Of a DNA stretch of 64,000 nt, positions 51,943-59,783 are shown piece by piece; the stretch's first letter is position 1, and each line of letters opens with the position of its first letter. A program made the translations under genes and the position numbers. The notes beneath the pieces were generated by a model. The model made no database searches. It had not been told where the DNA came from and saw nothing but the letters and a program-made list of their open reading frames with translations. The DNA is from Anaerolineales bacterium (GTDB taxonomy: Bacteria; Chloroflexota; Anaerolineae; 4572-78; J111). The stretch covers positions 3,688-67,687 of the forward strand of contig JACKAT010000029.1 of NCBI GenBank assembly GCA_020634935.1. Direction: 5' to 3'.

Positions 51943-53444
51943 CGAAACACCATCAAACGGCCAACTCGGCTCAAATTCAATTTAAATTAGCCACCGTCTG
52001 GCAGGCCAAAGGCCAGGTGGAACGCGCCCTATCCGGCTATCGAGCCGCCATAGCCTTGCAGCCCGATTATATTCCGCCCCATCTGGAACTGGGCAATTTA
52101 CTGTGCCAGCAGGGCCGCCTTGAGGAAGCCATCGACGTGTATCGCCGAGCCAGCGCCCTCAATCCTCACGAACCCGGCTTCGCCCCCAAATTGGCCGCCG
52201 TTTTGGCCCGAAAAAACGCCCAAGAGACCGGCTCGTCGCCGGCGATGGCATCCGCCGCGGCCTATCACCGGCCCGCCGCCAACGGGCCTGGCCACATTCT
52301 GCTTTACACCGATTGTCCGGGCATTCACGGGGCCGAGCAGTGCCATCACTTGTTAATGCTCACCTGGCTGGCCGCCGGCTATCACGTTACTTGCGCCCAG
52401 AGCAAAGCCGACCACCATTTAATTCACGAACGGCAACAAGCCGGCATTCAGCATCTATGGCTTGAGCCTGACGATATTTACGACAACCCCAACGGAGCCA
52501 GCGCCTTCGTCAACGAGGCTGAGGCGGCCTGGGTTTTCAATACCGCCCGGCCCGACCTGATTGTCTTTAGCGGGGGCGGTCCGGTTTCCAATTTAGCCGC
52601 CCAGCAAGTCGCCGGCCGGTTGGGGATTCCCTACATCGTGATTGTGCATTGCGTAACCGCCAGTTGGGCCAAAAAATTCGCCGCCCATCTCCCCAAACTT
52701 CCCGCTGTCTATCAGCAGGCCGAATCCGTCATCGCCGTCTCCCAAGAGAATCTCGATTTGCTGCATAGTCATTTCGGATTGCCCCCGGCCCTGGGCCAGG
52801 TGATTTATAATGGCCGCCCCGCCGCTTTTTTTGCCCCGATTGACCCCACCCGCCGCCGGCAGGTCCGTCGCGCCTTGGCTATTCCTGAACAGGCGGTAGT
52901 GGTATTCACTTCCGGCCGAATGGAGCTGGTGAAGGGCTATCAACATCAACTCAAGGCCATCAAACAGCTTAAAGCCGATCCGATTTGGCCCCGGCTCTAT
53001 TTTATGTGGGCCGGGACCGGCACGCTGGAGGCGCAGCTCCGAGCTGTTGCCGCCCAACTGGCAGCGGAAGATCATATCAGGTTTTTAGGCCATCACGCCG
53101 ACGTTCCGGCCTTACTGGACGCCGCCGACATCTTTGTGCTGCCCTCGCACTTTGAAGGCATGCCTTTATCGGTCATGGAGGCGATGGCCAAAGGGCTGCC
53201 GGTCATCGCCACAGCGGTGAGCGGTATCGTTGAAGAGTTGGGCGATACCGGCCAACTGCTGCCCAATCCGATCGATCATCCCGACGGGACGATCAACGGT
53301 TTGGTCGCCACGCTGGCCGCTTGGGGCGCGGATGCTAATTTACGGGCCTCGGTGGGCCGCGCCTGCCGGCAACGGGCCGAAGCGCTCTTTCAAATCGGGC
53401 CAATGACCGACCACTATTTAGCCATTGTTCGCCAAACCCTGTGA
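51939..53444 (+). CDS. TPR domain fused to GT4 glycosyltransferase
   Basis: The 501-residue protein starts at ATG 51939, overlapping the previous stop codon. Residues 1-85 are TPRs nearly parallel to those of the preceding gene (LATVWQAKGQVERALSGYR). Residues about 115-500 form a GT-B fold of family GT4: HILLYTDCPGIHGAEQ, VIYNGRPAAFF, FTSGRMELVKGYQHQL, IRFLGHHADVPALLDAADIF and LPSHFEGMPLSVMEAMAKGLPVIA (the last two are the E-x7-E donor site region). A longer frame from 51582 is only read-through over the previous gene and is rejected. The donor sugar cannot be read. Confidence 0.93.
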   Translation: MTKHHQTANSAQIQFKLATVWQAKGQVERALSGYRAAIALQPDYIPPHLELGNLLCQQGRLEEAIDVYRRASALNPHEPGFAPKLAAVLARKNAQETGSSPAMASAAAYHRPAANGPGHILLYTDCPGIHGAEQCHHLLMLTWLAAGYHVTCAQSKADHHLIHERQQAGIQHLWLEPDDIYDNPNGASAFVNEAEAAWVFNTARPDLIVFSGGGPVSNLAAQQVAGRLGIPYIVIVHCVTASWAKKFAAHLPKLPAVYQQAESVIAVSQENLDLLHSHFGLPPALGQVIYNGRPAAFFAPIDPTRRRQVRRALAIPEQAVVVFTSGRMELVKGYQHQLKAIKQLKADPIWPRLYFMWAGTGTLEAQLRAVAAQLAAEDHIRFLGHHADVPALLDAADIFVLPSHFEGMPLSVMEAMAKGLPVIATAVSGIVEELGDTGQLLPNPIDHPDGTINGLVATLAAWGADANLRASVGRACRQRAEALFQIGPMTDHYLAIVRQTL

Positions 53445-53502
53445 ATAACTGTCGTTAACGATGTTGCCTTACGGATTTAATTTTCAATGGATGTTTTTAT
53501 GG

Positions 53503-53842
53503 AAGCCGGGCAGTCTCGGTTGAGACGACGGCGAGAATGAAAATTTATTGGAGCGACCAAGCTGGCTTGGTCAGACTGAGAAAATATTGGAGCGACCAAG
53601 CTTGCTTTGTCACCCACGTTGGGGTCAACGTAAACTTTGACTTATTAAGGGAGTCGAACAGTCCTTATACAGGACCACAGCGAGAATAAAAATCCCGTAG
53701 GACAAACTTAAGTTTGTCCTACAAACCCATTTTCAGAGGAGTCCGACAGTCCTTACAGGACGACACCGAGAATGAAAATTTATAGGAGCGACCAAGCTGG
53801 CTTGGTCATCCACGTTGGGGTCAAAGTAAACTTTGACGCTCC
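53503..53842. repeat. cluster of family-C palindromic repeats
   Basis: The 433-bp gap 53445-53877 is filled by several partial copies, in reverse orientation, of the unit that forms the 57.3 kb array. GGAGCGACCAAGCTGGCTTG occurs at about 53549 and 53784, GGAGCGACCAAGCTTGCTTT at about 53592, and GTCAAAGTAAACTTTGACGC at about 53830. A 26-bp perfect palindrome with the core GACAAACTTAAGTTTGTC is at 53697-53722. Segments of the type GAGTC-GACAGTCCTTA-CAGGAC-GAGAATGAAAAT recur between them. No ORF is present. The block separates the TPR-GT4 gene from the next GT2 gene. Confidence 0.8.
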
Positions 53843-53877
53843 AAGACTGTATTTTCAAGGGAGAATGTTACATTTAT

Positions 53878-54573
53878 ATGAGCACAAATAATAACAAAAT
53901 ATCAATAACCACCATTTTACCCGTTTACAACGGCGAAAAATATTTAGCCGAAGCCATCGACAGCATTTTGAGCCAAACCCACCGCCCCCAAGAAATTATT
54001 ATCATCGACGATGGCTCAACCGATAACACCGCCGCCGTCGCCCAACTCTTTGGCGATCCTGTCCGCTATCATTATCAACCGAACCAGGGCGCGGGCGCGG
54101 CCAGAAATAACGGGGCCGACCGGGCGCGCGGCGACATTCTGGCCTTTCTCGATGCCGATGATCTGTGGGTTGAAACGAAACTGGCCCGCCAGATGCAAGC
54201 CCTGACCGCCCATCCTACCCTGGATATGGTTTTTGGCTACGTGCAGCAGTTTCACAGCCCCGAACTGCCGGACGAGGTCAAGCAGCAAATCAAAATTCCT
54301 GCCGAGATTGTGCCGGGCCAGCATGTGGGGGCCATGCTGATTAGGCGCGAGGCGTTTCAAAAAGTTGGCCCCTTTAAAACCGATTGGGAAATTGGCGAGT
54401 TTATCGACTGGTACGCCAGAGCCGAAGAGCTGGGGCTAAAAAGCCTGATGCTGCCCGAAGTGGTCATGAAACGGCGCTTACACAAAGACAGCCAGGGAAC
54501 CTACAAACGCGAGCATCAAAAAGCGTATGTTCGCGTGCTTAAAGCCGCTTTGGACCGCCGCCGGAAAACTTAA
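53878..54573 (+). CDS. GT2 family glycosyltransferase
   Basis: The 231-residue GT-A transferase begins ISITTILPVYNGEKYLAEAI, with IIIDDGSTDNTAAVA and ILAFLDADDLWVETKLARQM as its nucleotide and metal sites. IGEFIDWYARAEELGLKS near residue 180 takes the catalytic position. It is most similar in plan to the GT2 gene at 48231. I start it at ATG 53878 (MSTNNN); an in-frame start at 53833 would be encoded by the repeat DNA upstream. The SDR gene follows after 16 bp. Confidence 0.9.
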   Translation: MSTNNNKISITTILPVYNGEKYLAEAIDSILSQTHRPQEIIIIDDGSTDNTAAVAQLFGDPVRYHYQPNQGAGAARNNGADRARGDILAFLDADDLWVETKLARQMQALTAHPTLDMVFGYVQQFHSPELPDEVKQQIKIPAEIVPGQHVGAMLIRREAFQKVGPFKTDWEIGEFIDWYARAEELGLKSLMLPEVVMKRRLHKDSQGTYKREHQKAYVRVLKAALDRRRKT

Positions 54574-54589
54574 ACTGAGGATTCATCCC

Positions 54590-55471
54590 ATGAGAATGAG
54601 ACATCGCTTCAAACGGGCCTGTGTCAATTTTATCAGAGAGTTAGCGGGGAATCCACCCTATCCTAATCCTAAAGAAGTTATCCGCTATGTCACCAAAGCG
54701 CCCGATCCAACCCTTGTTTTCGATAACCAACTGTTGGCCGGCAAAAATGTGCTCATTACCGGCGCCGGCCAAAACATTGGCCGGGCCACGGCCCATGAAA
54801 TGGCCCAACAAGGCGCGAACATCTATTTTCTCGACCTCAACCCGGACCATTGCGCTTGTTTAGAACAGGCCCTGGCCGCTTATCCGGTTACCAGTCAGGG
54901 CTTCTGTTTAGACATAACCAACCAGCCGGCGGTTGATATTTTGCTTGAAACCCTAACCGCCCGCAAGATCACCATCGATATTCTGGTCAATAATGTCGGC
55001 ATTCAATATACAACCGCTAAAGGGCTTCAAAATCTCAACCTGGCCGAATGGCGGGCCACATTTGAAACCAATGTATTTGGGCCGATGTATCTAACCCAGT
55101 TAATAGCTCAAACCATGAGTAGCCGCCAGATAGGCGGGAATATTATCTTCATCACCTCCATTCACCAGCGCGTTATATTTCAATACCCCAGCTACAGCGC
55201 GTCAAAAGCGGCTTTGGGCATGATTATTAAAGAGCTGGCCGTCGATTTAGCCCCGCAGCACATTCGGGTGAATGGCATTGCGCCGGGCTGGGTGATTGAA
55301 GACACCGAGGGCCAGCCCCTGGCTTTTAAGTCAGCGCCCCTCTACCAGACCACCATTAACCCGGCCTATATTGGCCGCGCCGCCGTTTATCTGGCCGCCG
55401 ACTACTTTTCCCGATTTACCACCGGCGCGGTGATCACCATTGACGGCGGGCTGTCCATCCCCAGGTTGTAA
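54590..55471 (+). CDS. short-chain dehydrogenase/reductase
   Basis: The 293-residue oxidoreductase has a basic N-terminal extension (residues 1-45) before the Rossmann fold. NVLITGAGQNIGRATAHEMA is the cofactor loop, ILVNNVG the NNxG motif, and YPSYSASKAALGMI carries the catalytic Tyr and Lys, with Ser in the preceding strand (FITSIHQR). INPAYIGRAAVYLAADYFSR and TTGAVITIDGGLS complete the classical SDR pattern. It would use NAD(P)H on a sugar or sugar nucleotide if it acts with the neighbouring glycosyltransferases, which is an inference. The ATG at 54590 has GAGG 9 bases upstream and removes an overlap with the preceding gene. Confidence 0.9.
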   Translation: MRMRHRFKRACVNFIRELAGNPPYPNPKEVIRYVTKAPDPTLVFDNQLLAGKNVLITGAGQNIGRATAHEMAQQGANIYFLDLNPDHCACLEQALAAYPVTSQGFCLDITNQPAVDILLETLTARKITIDILVNNVGIQYTTAKGLQNLNLAEWRATFETNVFGPMYLTQLIAQTMSSRQIGGNIIFITSIHQRVIFQYPSYSASKAALGMIIKELAVDLAPQHIRVNGIAPGWVIEDTEGQPLAFKSAPLYQTTINPAYIGRAAVYLAADYFSRFTTGAVITIDGGLSIPRL

Positions 55472-55545
55472 ACGACCCCGAACCGTTGGCCGCCGCCCTG
55501 AACCGAGCGCGCCCATTTTGCAGCGGTCTACCGCCCGCTAGCGGC

Positions 55546-55584
55546 AGCCTGACCGGCCGAACGTCGATTTTGGCCGGTCAGGCT
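55546..55584. terminator. 13-bp hairpin between convergent SDR and MFS genes
   Basis: AGCCTGACCGGCC (55546-55558) pairs perfectly with GGCCGGTCAGGCT (55572-55584) around a 13-base loop. It lies in the 147-bp gap between two convergent genes, where a shared terminator would be expected. No T-run follows on either strand, so the call rests on the stem and position. Confidence 0.5.
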
Positions 55585-55618
55585 GGTCAAATTGCTAGCG
55601 CAGCCGCACCGTTAACCC

Positions 55619-56902
55619 CTAGCCGGCCTTACGCGGCGGGCCAACCACCAAACTGGCCACAGCTAAACCAAATGGAAGCACCGCGCCCAGCGTCAGCGCC
55701 AAATTGTAGCTGCCCAGCCCATCGCGGGCGATGCCGAGCGGCATCGGGCCGAGCGCGGCCCCCACGATCAGGATGGTGGTCCCCACCCCGGTGATGCTGC
55801 CCAAATATTGGCGGCCAAAATATTTGGCCCAGCCCACGCCGTGGGCCGTACTCATCAAGCCCATCGTCGCCCCCAGCACCACGCCGTAAAGCAGCGATAG
55901 TTCCACCCCATGCAGATATTGGGCCATAAACAGCGAGGTGGTTTGCAGCAGCAGCGCCGTGGCCATCAAAATCCGCACCGGAATCCGATCGGCCAGCACG
56001 CCGCTGCCCAAATTGACCAGCGCGGTGGTCACGGCAATGGGCAGGTACACCCAGGCGGCCATTGTCGCGTCGAGACCGTTATCGGTGAAGATACTGACCA
56101 TATGAAAGAAGAGACCCGTCGATAACATGGCAATCGCGGCCAGTCCTAAACCTAACACCCAAAAACTGACGGTGCGCCGGGCTTCAGGCAGGGTCCAATG
56201 GTCTTCATTGGCCCGGGTTTGGCGCGTGGCTTCGACCGTCGGGTTAGCCGCCAGCCCATCGGGCTGCAAGCCGTAAATTTCCGGCTGATCGCGCACCAAC
56301 AGCAGCACCAGCGGCGTAAAGCCCGCTAACAGCGCCAGCCCCAGCAGCATATAGGTGGTCCGCCAGCCGTAGAGCGGAATAAGCCAGTTGATGACGCCCG
56401 GAACAGCCCCCAAGCCCACCAGCGACACCAGCAGCCCCGATAAACCGACCATCGCCCCCCGGCGCTGGACCCACCATTGATTGATGACGTTATTGCTAAC
56501 CAGCCCCAAACTTCCCTGCCCCAACATCCTGATAAAAATGAACCCCAAGCCCAGCGTGACGGCATTACGGACAAAGCCCATATAAATACAGGCCAGGCCA
56601 AACAGCAGGCTAATAAAAACCATCACCAACCGTGGCCCGCGCCGGTCAATTTGCCGGCCGACCAGCGGCAAGACAAAACTGCCGACCAACGTGCCAATGG
56701 TGTACAAAGTGCTGACCAGGCCGCGCCCCAGGCCCAAATCGGTAATGAAATGCTCGATGAAAATCGAAACGGCATAGGTTTGGCCGGGCGAGGTCATAAT
56801 CATGCCCAGCGTCCCCATCAATAGAATAATCCACCCGTAAAAAATCGGCGATTGGTTAACCAGGCGGCTGTAACGAATAGTCGAGACTGGTAATTGAGAC
56901 AT
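55619..56902 (-). CDS. MFS transporter (monocarboxylate/oxalate-formate antiporter-like)
   Basis: The 427-residue protein has twelve membrane segments in two halves separated by a hydrophilic loop (residues about 210-240). FYGWIILLMGTLGMIMTSPGQTYAVSIFIEHF near the N-terminus is the pattern of the monocarboxylate/OFA subgroup, and LVGRQIDRRGPRLVMVF is the classic motif A loop of major facilitators. The substrate is not clear from sequence. It faces the glycosyltransferase operon and has its own upstream region. It may not belong to that pathway. Confidence 0.9.
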   Translation of the reverse strand: MSQLPVSTIRYSRLVNQSPIFYGWIILLMGTLGMIMTSPGQTYAVSIFIEHFITDLGLGRGLVSTLYTIGTLVGSFVLPLVGRQIDRRGPRLVMVFISLLFGLACIYMGFVRNAVTLGLGFIFIRMLGQGSLGLVSNNVINQWWVQRRGAMVGLSGLLVSLVGLGAVPGVINWLIPLYGWRTTYMLLGLALLAGFTPLVLLLVRDQPEIYGLQPDGLAANPTVEATRQTRANEDHWTLPEARRTVSFWVLGLGLAAIAMLSTGLFFHMVSIFTDNGLDATMAAWVYLPIAVTTALVNLGSGVLADRIPVRILMATALLLQTTSLFMAQYLHGVELSLLYGVVLGATMGLMSTAHGVGWAKYFGRQYLGSITGVGTTILIVGAALGPMPLGIARDGLGSYNLALTLGAVLPFGLAVASLVVGPPRKAG

Positions 56903-57007
56903 AGGTTATCCTTTTGGAGATTAAGGCGTAGGGAGGCAGAAGTAGGGAGGCAGAAGTAAACAGTTTCGCTCCTGGTAGCTCTGCCCTAAACCGTGATGAA
57001 AAAAATT

Positions 57008-57073
57008 TAGACAGAATTAACCCGATTTACCGAATTGACCGATAAAATCGTGATAATCTTGTCAATTCTGTCG
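57008..57073. repeat. GACAGAATTAACC-type palindrome copy 4
   Basis: TAGACAGAATTAACCCGATT at the left and TAATCTTGTCAATTCTGTC at the right form a 66-bp imperfect palindrome like those at 1008, 14655 and 43852. It is again enclosed by another inverted pair, AAACCGTG (near 56990) and CACGGTTT (near 57108). Downstream, GCGCAGCG (57202-57209) and CGCTGCGC (57228-57235) make a separate hairpin. No ORF is supported in 56903-57300. Confidence 0.6.
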
Positions 57074-57300
57074 ATTATTGGGTCGATCTTCCATCATCTC
57101 CCGTTTCCACGGTTTAATGTTGGGCTACCTCGCTCCTACGCCTTACGCCTGACTCCCTACGCCCTACTCCCTACCGGCGACTGACGTAAAACAACAAAAG
57201 AGCGCAGCGGAAATGATTTTGCTCAATCGCTGCGCCCTAATTTTGCATGTGATTCTATTATAGACCCACTGCCGGATTTTTCAATTAAGCGGGTAGCGTC

Positions 57301-58014
57301 GTCTCAATCAAGACGGTCAGACGCCTCTGTAAATAGCAACCCGGAGCGTCAAAGTTTACTTTGACCTAACCCTCAATGACCAAGCCAGCTTTGTCGCTCC
57401 TATAAATTTTCATTGCCGGCGTCGTCTCAATCAAGTCGGTCAGACGCCTCTGTAAATAGCAACCCGGAGCGTCAAAGTTTACTTTGACCTAATCCTCAAT
57501 GACCAAGCCAGCTTTGTCGCTCCTATAAATTTTCATTGCCGGTGTCGCCTCAATCAAGTCGGTCAGACGCCTCTGTAAATAGCAACCCGGAGCGTCAAAG
57601 TTTACTTTGACCTAATCCTCAATGACCAAGCCAGCTTTGTCGCTCCTATAAATTTTCATTGCCGGTGTCGCCTCAATCAAGTCGGTCAGACGCCTCTGTA
57701 AATAGCAACCCGGAGCGTCAAAGTTTACTTTGACCTAATCCTCAATGACCAAGCCAGCTTTGTCGCTCCTATAAATTTTCATTGCCGGTGTCGCCTCAAT
57801 CAAGTCGGTCAGACGCCTCTGTAAATAGCAACCCGGAGCGTCAAAGTTTACTTTGACCTAATCCTCAATGACCAAGCCAGCTTTGTCGCTCCTATAAATT
57901 TTCATTGCCGGCGTCGCCTCAATCAAGTCGGTCAGACGCCTCTGTAAATAGCAACCCGGAGCGTCAAAGTTTACTTTGACCTAATCCTCAATGACCAAGC
58001 CAGCTTTGTCGCTC
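57301..58014. repeat. six-copy tandem array of a 123-bp unit containing family-C palindromes
   Basis: Units start at 57301, 57424, 57547, 57670, 57793 and 57916, an exact 123-bp period. They differ at only a few positions; the last lacks about 20 bp at its end. Each unit has a spacer (CTCAATCAAG to GTAAATAGCAACC) and a structured half running from GGAGCGTCAAAG to TTTGTCGCTCC with two palindromes, GTCAAAGTTTACTTTGAC and GACCAAGCCAGCTTTGTC. The near-identity shows recent expansion or frequent recombination. No frame is open through it. It is not CRISPR because nothing between the repeats varies. Confidence 0.95.
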
Positions 58015-58040
58015 CAAAACGCTGTCGACTTCGGCGCGCC

Positions 58041-58200
58041 GCCCTTTTTGGCGACAAAAAGACACCCTTTTTGCTTTTGATCCCCTTTTTGGCGACAAAA
58101 AGACACCCTTTTTACTTTTGACCTTCTCTTTTACAGCAAAAAAGCCATCTTTTTACTTTTGACCCCCTTTTTTGCCACAAAAAGCCGTCTTTTTTCAAAA
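58041..58200. repeat. four degenerate 41-bp A/T-rich tandem repeats
   Basis: Units begin near 58042, 58083, 58124 and 58165. Each has the form CCCTTTTTGGCGACAAAAAG followed by ACACCCTTTTT-CTTTTGA. The first two are almost identical and the later two more diverged. Alternating T5-6 and A5-6 tracts in step with about four helical turns would make the DNA intrinsically bent. The array ends about 130 bases before the next start codon. Confidence 0.8.
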
Positions 58201-58239
58201 AGGTTCGACTTCTCAAAAAATTTTTGACCGGCTGGACTC

Positions 58240-58257
58240 TATCTAAAAAGTTAGATA
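58240..58257. promoter_or_regulatory. operator-like palindrome before the unknown helical protein gene
   Basis: TATCTAA-AAAG-TTAGATA is an 18-bp palindrome with perfect 7-bp arms, about 75 bases before the start codon at 58331. TTGACC lies 11 bp upstream of it. It may be a regulator site over a promoter, but this is based on symmetry and position only. Confidence 0.35.
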
Positions 58258-58330
58258 TACTGGACAGTAGAGTTTACAAAGTGAATACAATTACCCTATA
58301 TCAAATTCCTACTTCTCAAGGAGACATCTC

Positions 58331-59167
58331 ATGTTACCTCTGAATTACGATACCAAAAGTGATTACACCGTTCGTTTGCCCAACCCGAACAAGCGCCAAG
58401 ACATCTTTAGTAGCGGCAAGACCTTTGTAACCTATGATCAAACTCGCCCCCTTGAAGAGCAGCTCCCCTTTACCGCCTGGATCGCCGATTTGCTGCAAGA
58501 AGCCGCCGTTTGCGAGCAGCAGCGCCGCGAAGGCGAAGAACAGCGGGCCGTGGCCTCGGAAGAAATAAAAGACGCCCACCAGCGTCTGCGCAAACTGGTG
58601 CGGATTATGCGCAAAACCCTCGACGCCGCCTTTCCCGAAACGCCCACCAAAGCCAAAGGCTGGGGCTTTAAAGTCAAGCAGTCAACGGCCAAAATCCTTT
58701 TACCGCAAACACCGGAAGAACATCTGAACGTGGCGGACGCGTATATTGTCAAAGAGTTAAGCCGCCCGGAAGCAGACCGCTTTACCAGCCCCCATTTAAC
58801 CGACGTGATCGCGGTGCGCAACGCGGTGGCCGAAAAAGTGGCGCTGCGCGATGCCGGCCAAAACCAGCGGGAGACGGCCATTGCCCAGTCCAACGCCATC
58901 GCCGCTGAATTGTACGATCATCTGCAAGGCGCGGCCTCCCACCTGATGAGCTTCCGCTACAACTATACCATCACCCCGGAACTACAAAATTGGGGCTATG
59001 TCGTCGTCACCCGGCGCAGCGCCGGCCAAAACGGCGACGATAAAACCGCCGCCAACGGCTCGACCAACGACACCGCCGCCAACGGAACCCCCACCAATGG
59101 CTCTGCCGCTAATGGGTCATCAGAGGTAACGTTGGATACGGTGACGGACGGTCTGCTGACCCCGTGA
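58331..59167 (+). CDS. unrecognised helical protein with Asn/Gly/Thr-rich tail
   Basis: I do not recognise this 278-residue protein. It starts at ATG behind AAGGAG. Residues 1-45 are polar (VRLPNPNKRQDIFSSGKTF). Residues 50-110 are charged helix (ADLLQEAAVCEQQRREGEEQ, RLRKLVRIMRKTLDAAFP) and residues 125-225 are more helix. A short strand-like region ends NWGYVVVTRR. Residues 235-265 are a degenerate repeat of AANGS/TNGT. There is no signal peptide or membrane segment. It follows two tandem arrays and precedes a GAGTT-flanked S23 gene. A structural or DNA-associated role is possible but not supported by any motif. Confidence 0.7.
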   Translation: MLPLNYDTKSDYTVRLPNPNKRQDIFSSGKTFVTYDQTRPLEEQLPFTAWIADLLQEAAVCEQQRREGEEQRAVASEEIKDAHQRLRKLVRIMRKTLDAAFPETPTKAKGWGFKVKQSTAKILLPQTPEEHLNVADAYIVKELSRPEADRFTSPHLTDVIAVRNAVAEKVALRDAGQNQRETAIAQSNAIAAELYDHLQGAASHLMSFRYNYTITPELQNWGYVVVTRRSAGQNGDDKTAANGSTNDTAANGTPTNGSAANGSSEVTLDTVTDGLLTP

Positions 59168-59169
59168 CC

Positions 59170-59415
59170 GTTATCAGTTTGAGTTTTGAGTTTGAGTTTG
59201 AGTTATCAGTTGGGGTTTGAGTTATCAGTTGGGGTTTGAGGTATCGGTTGGGGTTGGAGGTATCAGTTGGCGTTGAAATTGGAGTTAAAAGCGCTTGTGA
59301 TAGCCCAGTTCTCCAACCCAATCTCCCAACTCCAAGTCAATCTCAAACGCTCAACTCCAACTCAATCTCAAACCTCAAACTCCAATCTCAAACGCTCAAC
59401 TCCAACTCAAACTTG
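59170..59415. repeat. GAGTT/AACTC low-complexity inverted repeat, left flank of the S23 gene
   Basis: 59170-59290 is made of GAGTTTGAGTT and ATCAGTTGGGGTTTGAG units on the plus strand. 59310-59415 is made of the complement type, AACTCCAACTC and AATCTCAAAC. Together they form a long imperfect hairpin directly before the four-helix-bundle gene. The same type of sequence, again as a G/T half and a C/A half, follows the gene at 59784-59936. Confidence 0.7.
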
Positions 59416-59420
59416 GTCTT

Positions 59421-59783
59421 ATGTTCGGATTTGAAAAGCTGGACGTGTGGAAAAGAAGTTTGCATTTTGCGGATGCCATGTTTACTGTGGCCGACGGTTT
59501 ACCTAAGCGCTATCAATTCTCATTAGGCGATCAATTGCGGCGGGCCAGTTTGTCAGTACCAACGAATATTGCCGAAGGCAGCGGCCGGCAAAGCAGCAAA
59601 GAACAGGCTTACTTTTACAACATAGCTAAGGGATCTATGTACGAAGTGGTCAGCTTATTGGCCTTAATTGGCAAACGGGGCCACTTAACCCGCGAGAATT
59701 ACCAGCAGTATCACCAAGAAGCGGATGAAATTGCGGCCATGCTAAACGGTCTAGTCAAAGCCGCCCGCAGCAGAGCTAATTAG
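59421..59783 (+). CDS. four-helix-bundle protein, S23 / 23S rRNA intervening-sequence family
   Basis: The 120-residue protein is a full-length member of the S23 family: FEKLDVWKRSLHFADAMF at the start, LGDQLRRASLSVPTNIAEGSGR in the middle and EADEIAAMLNGLVKAARS at the end. S23 proteins were first found in inserts within 23S rRNA genes but also occur at scattered chromosomal sites, and their fold is that of Avd proteins of diversity-generating retroelements. No rRNA, reverse transcriptase or template repeat is near. The gene is set between GAGTT-type inverted repeats on both sides, so it may travel as a unit. Function is unknown. Confidence 0.93.
   Translation: MFGFEKLDVWKRSLHFADAMFTVADGLPKRYQFSLGDQLRRASLSVPTNIAEGSGRQSSKEQAYFYNIAKGSMYEVVSLLALIGKRGHLTRENYQQYHQEADEIAAMLNGLVKAARSRAN

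Noticed and set aside
57301..58014. CRISPR-like repeat array
   Set aside because: The period is 123 bp and the whole unit is conserved. There are no variable spacers between short repeats and no cas genes nearby.
59421..59783. Diversity-generating retroelement accessory gene (Avd)
   Set aside because: The protein is of the related S23 family, but no reverse transcriptase, template repeat or variable repeat is in the neighbourhood.
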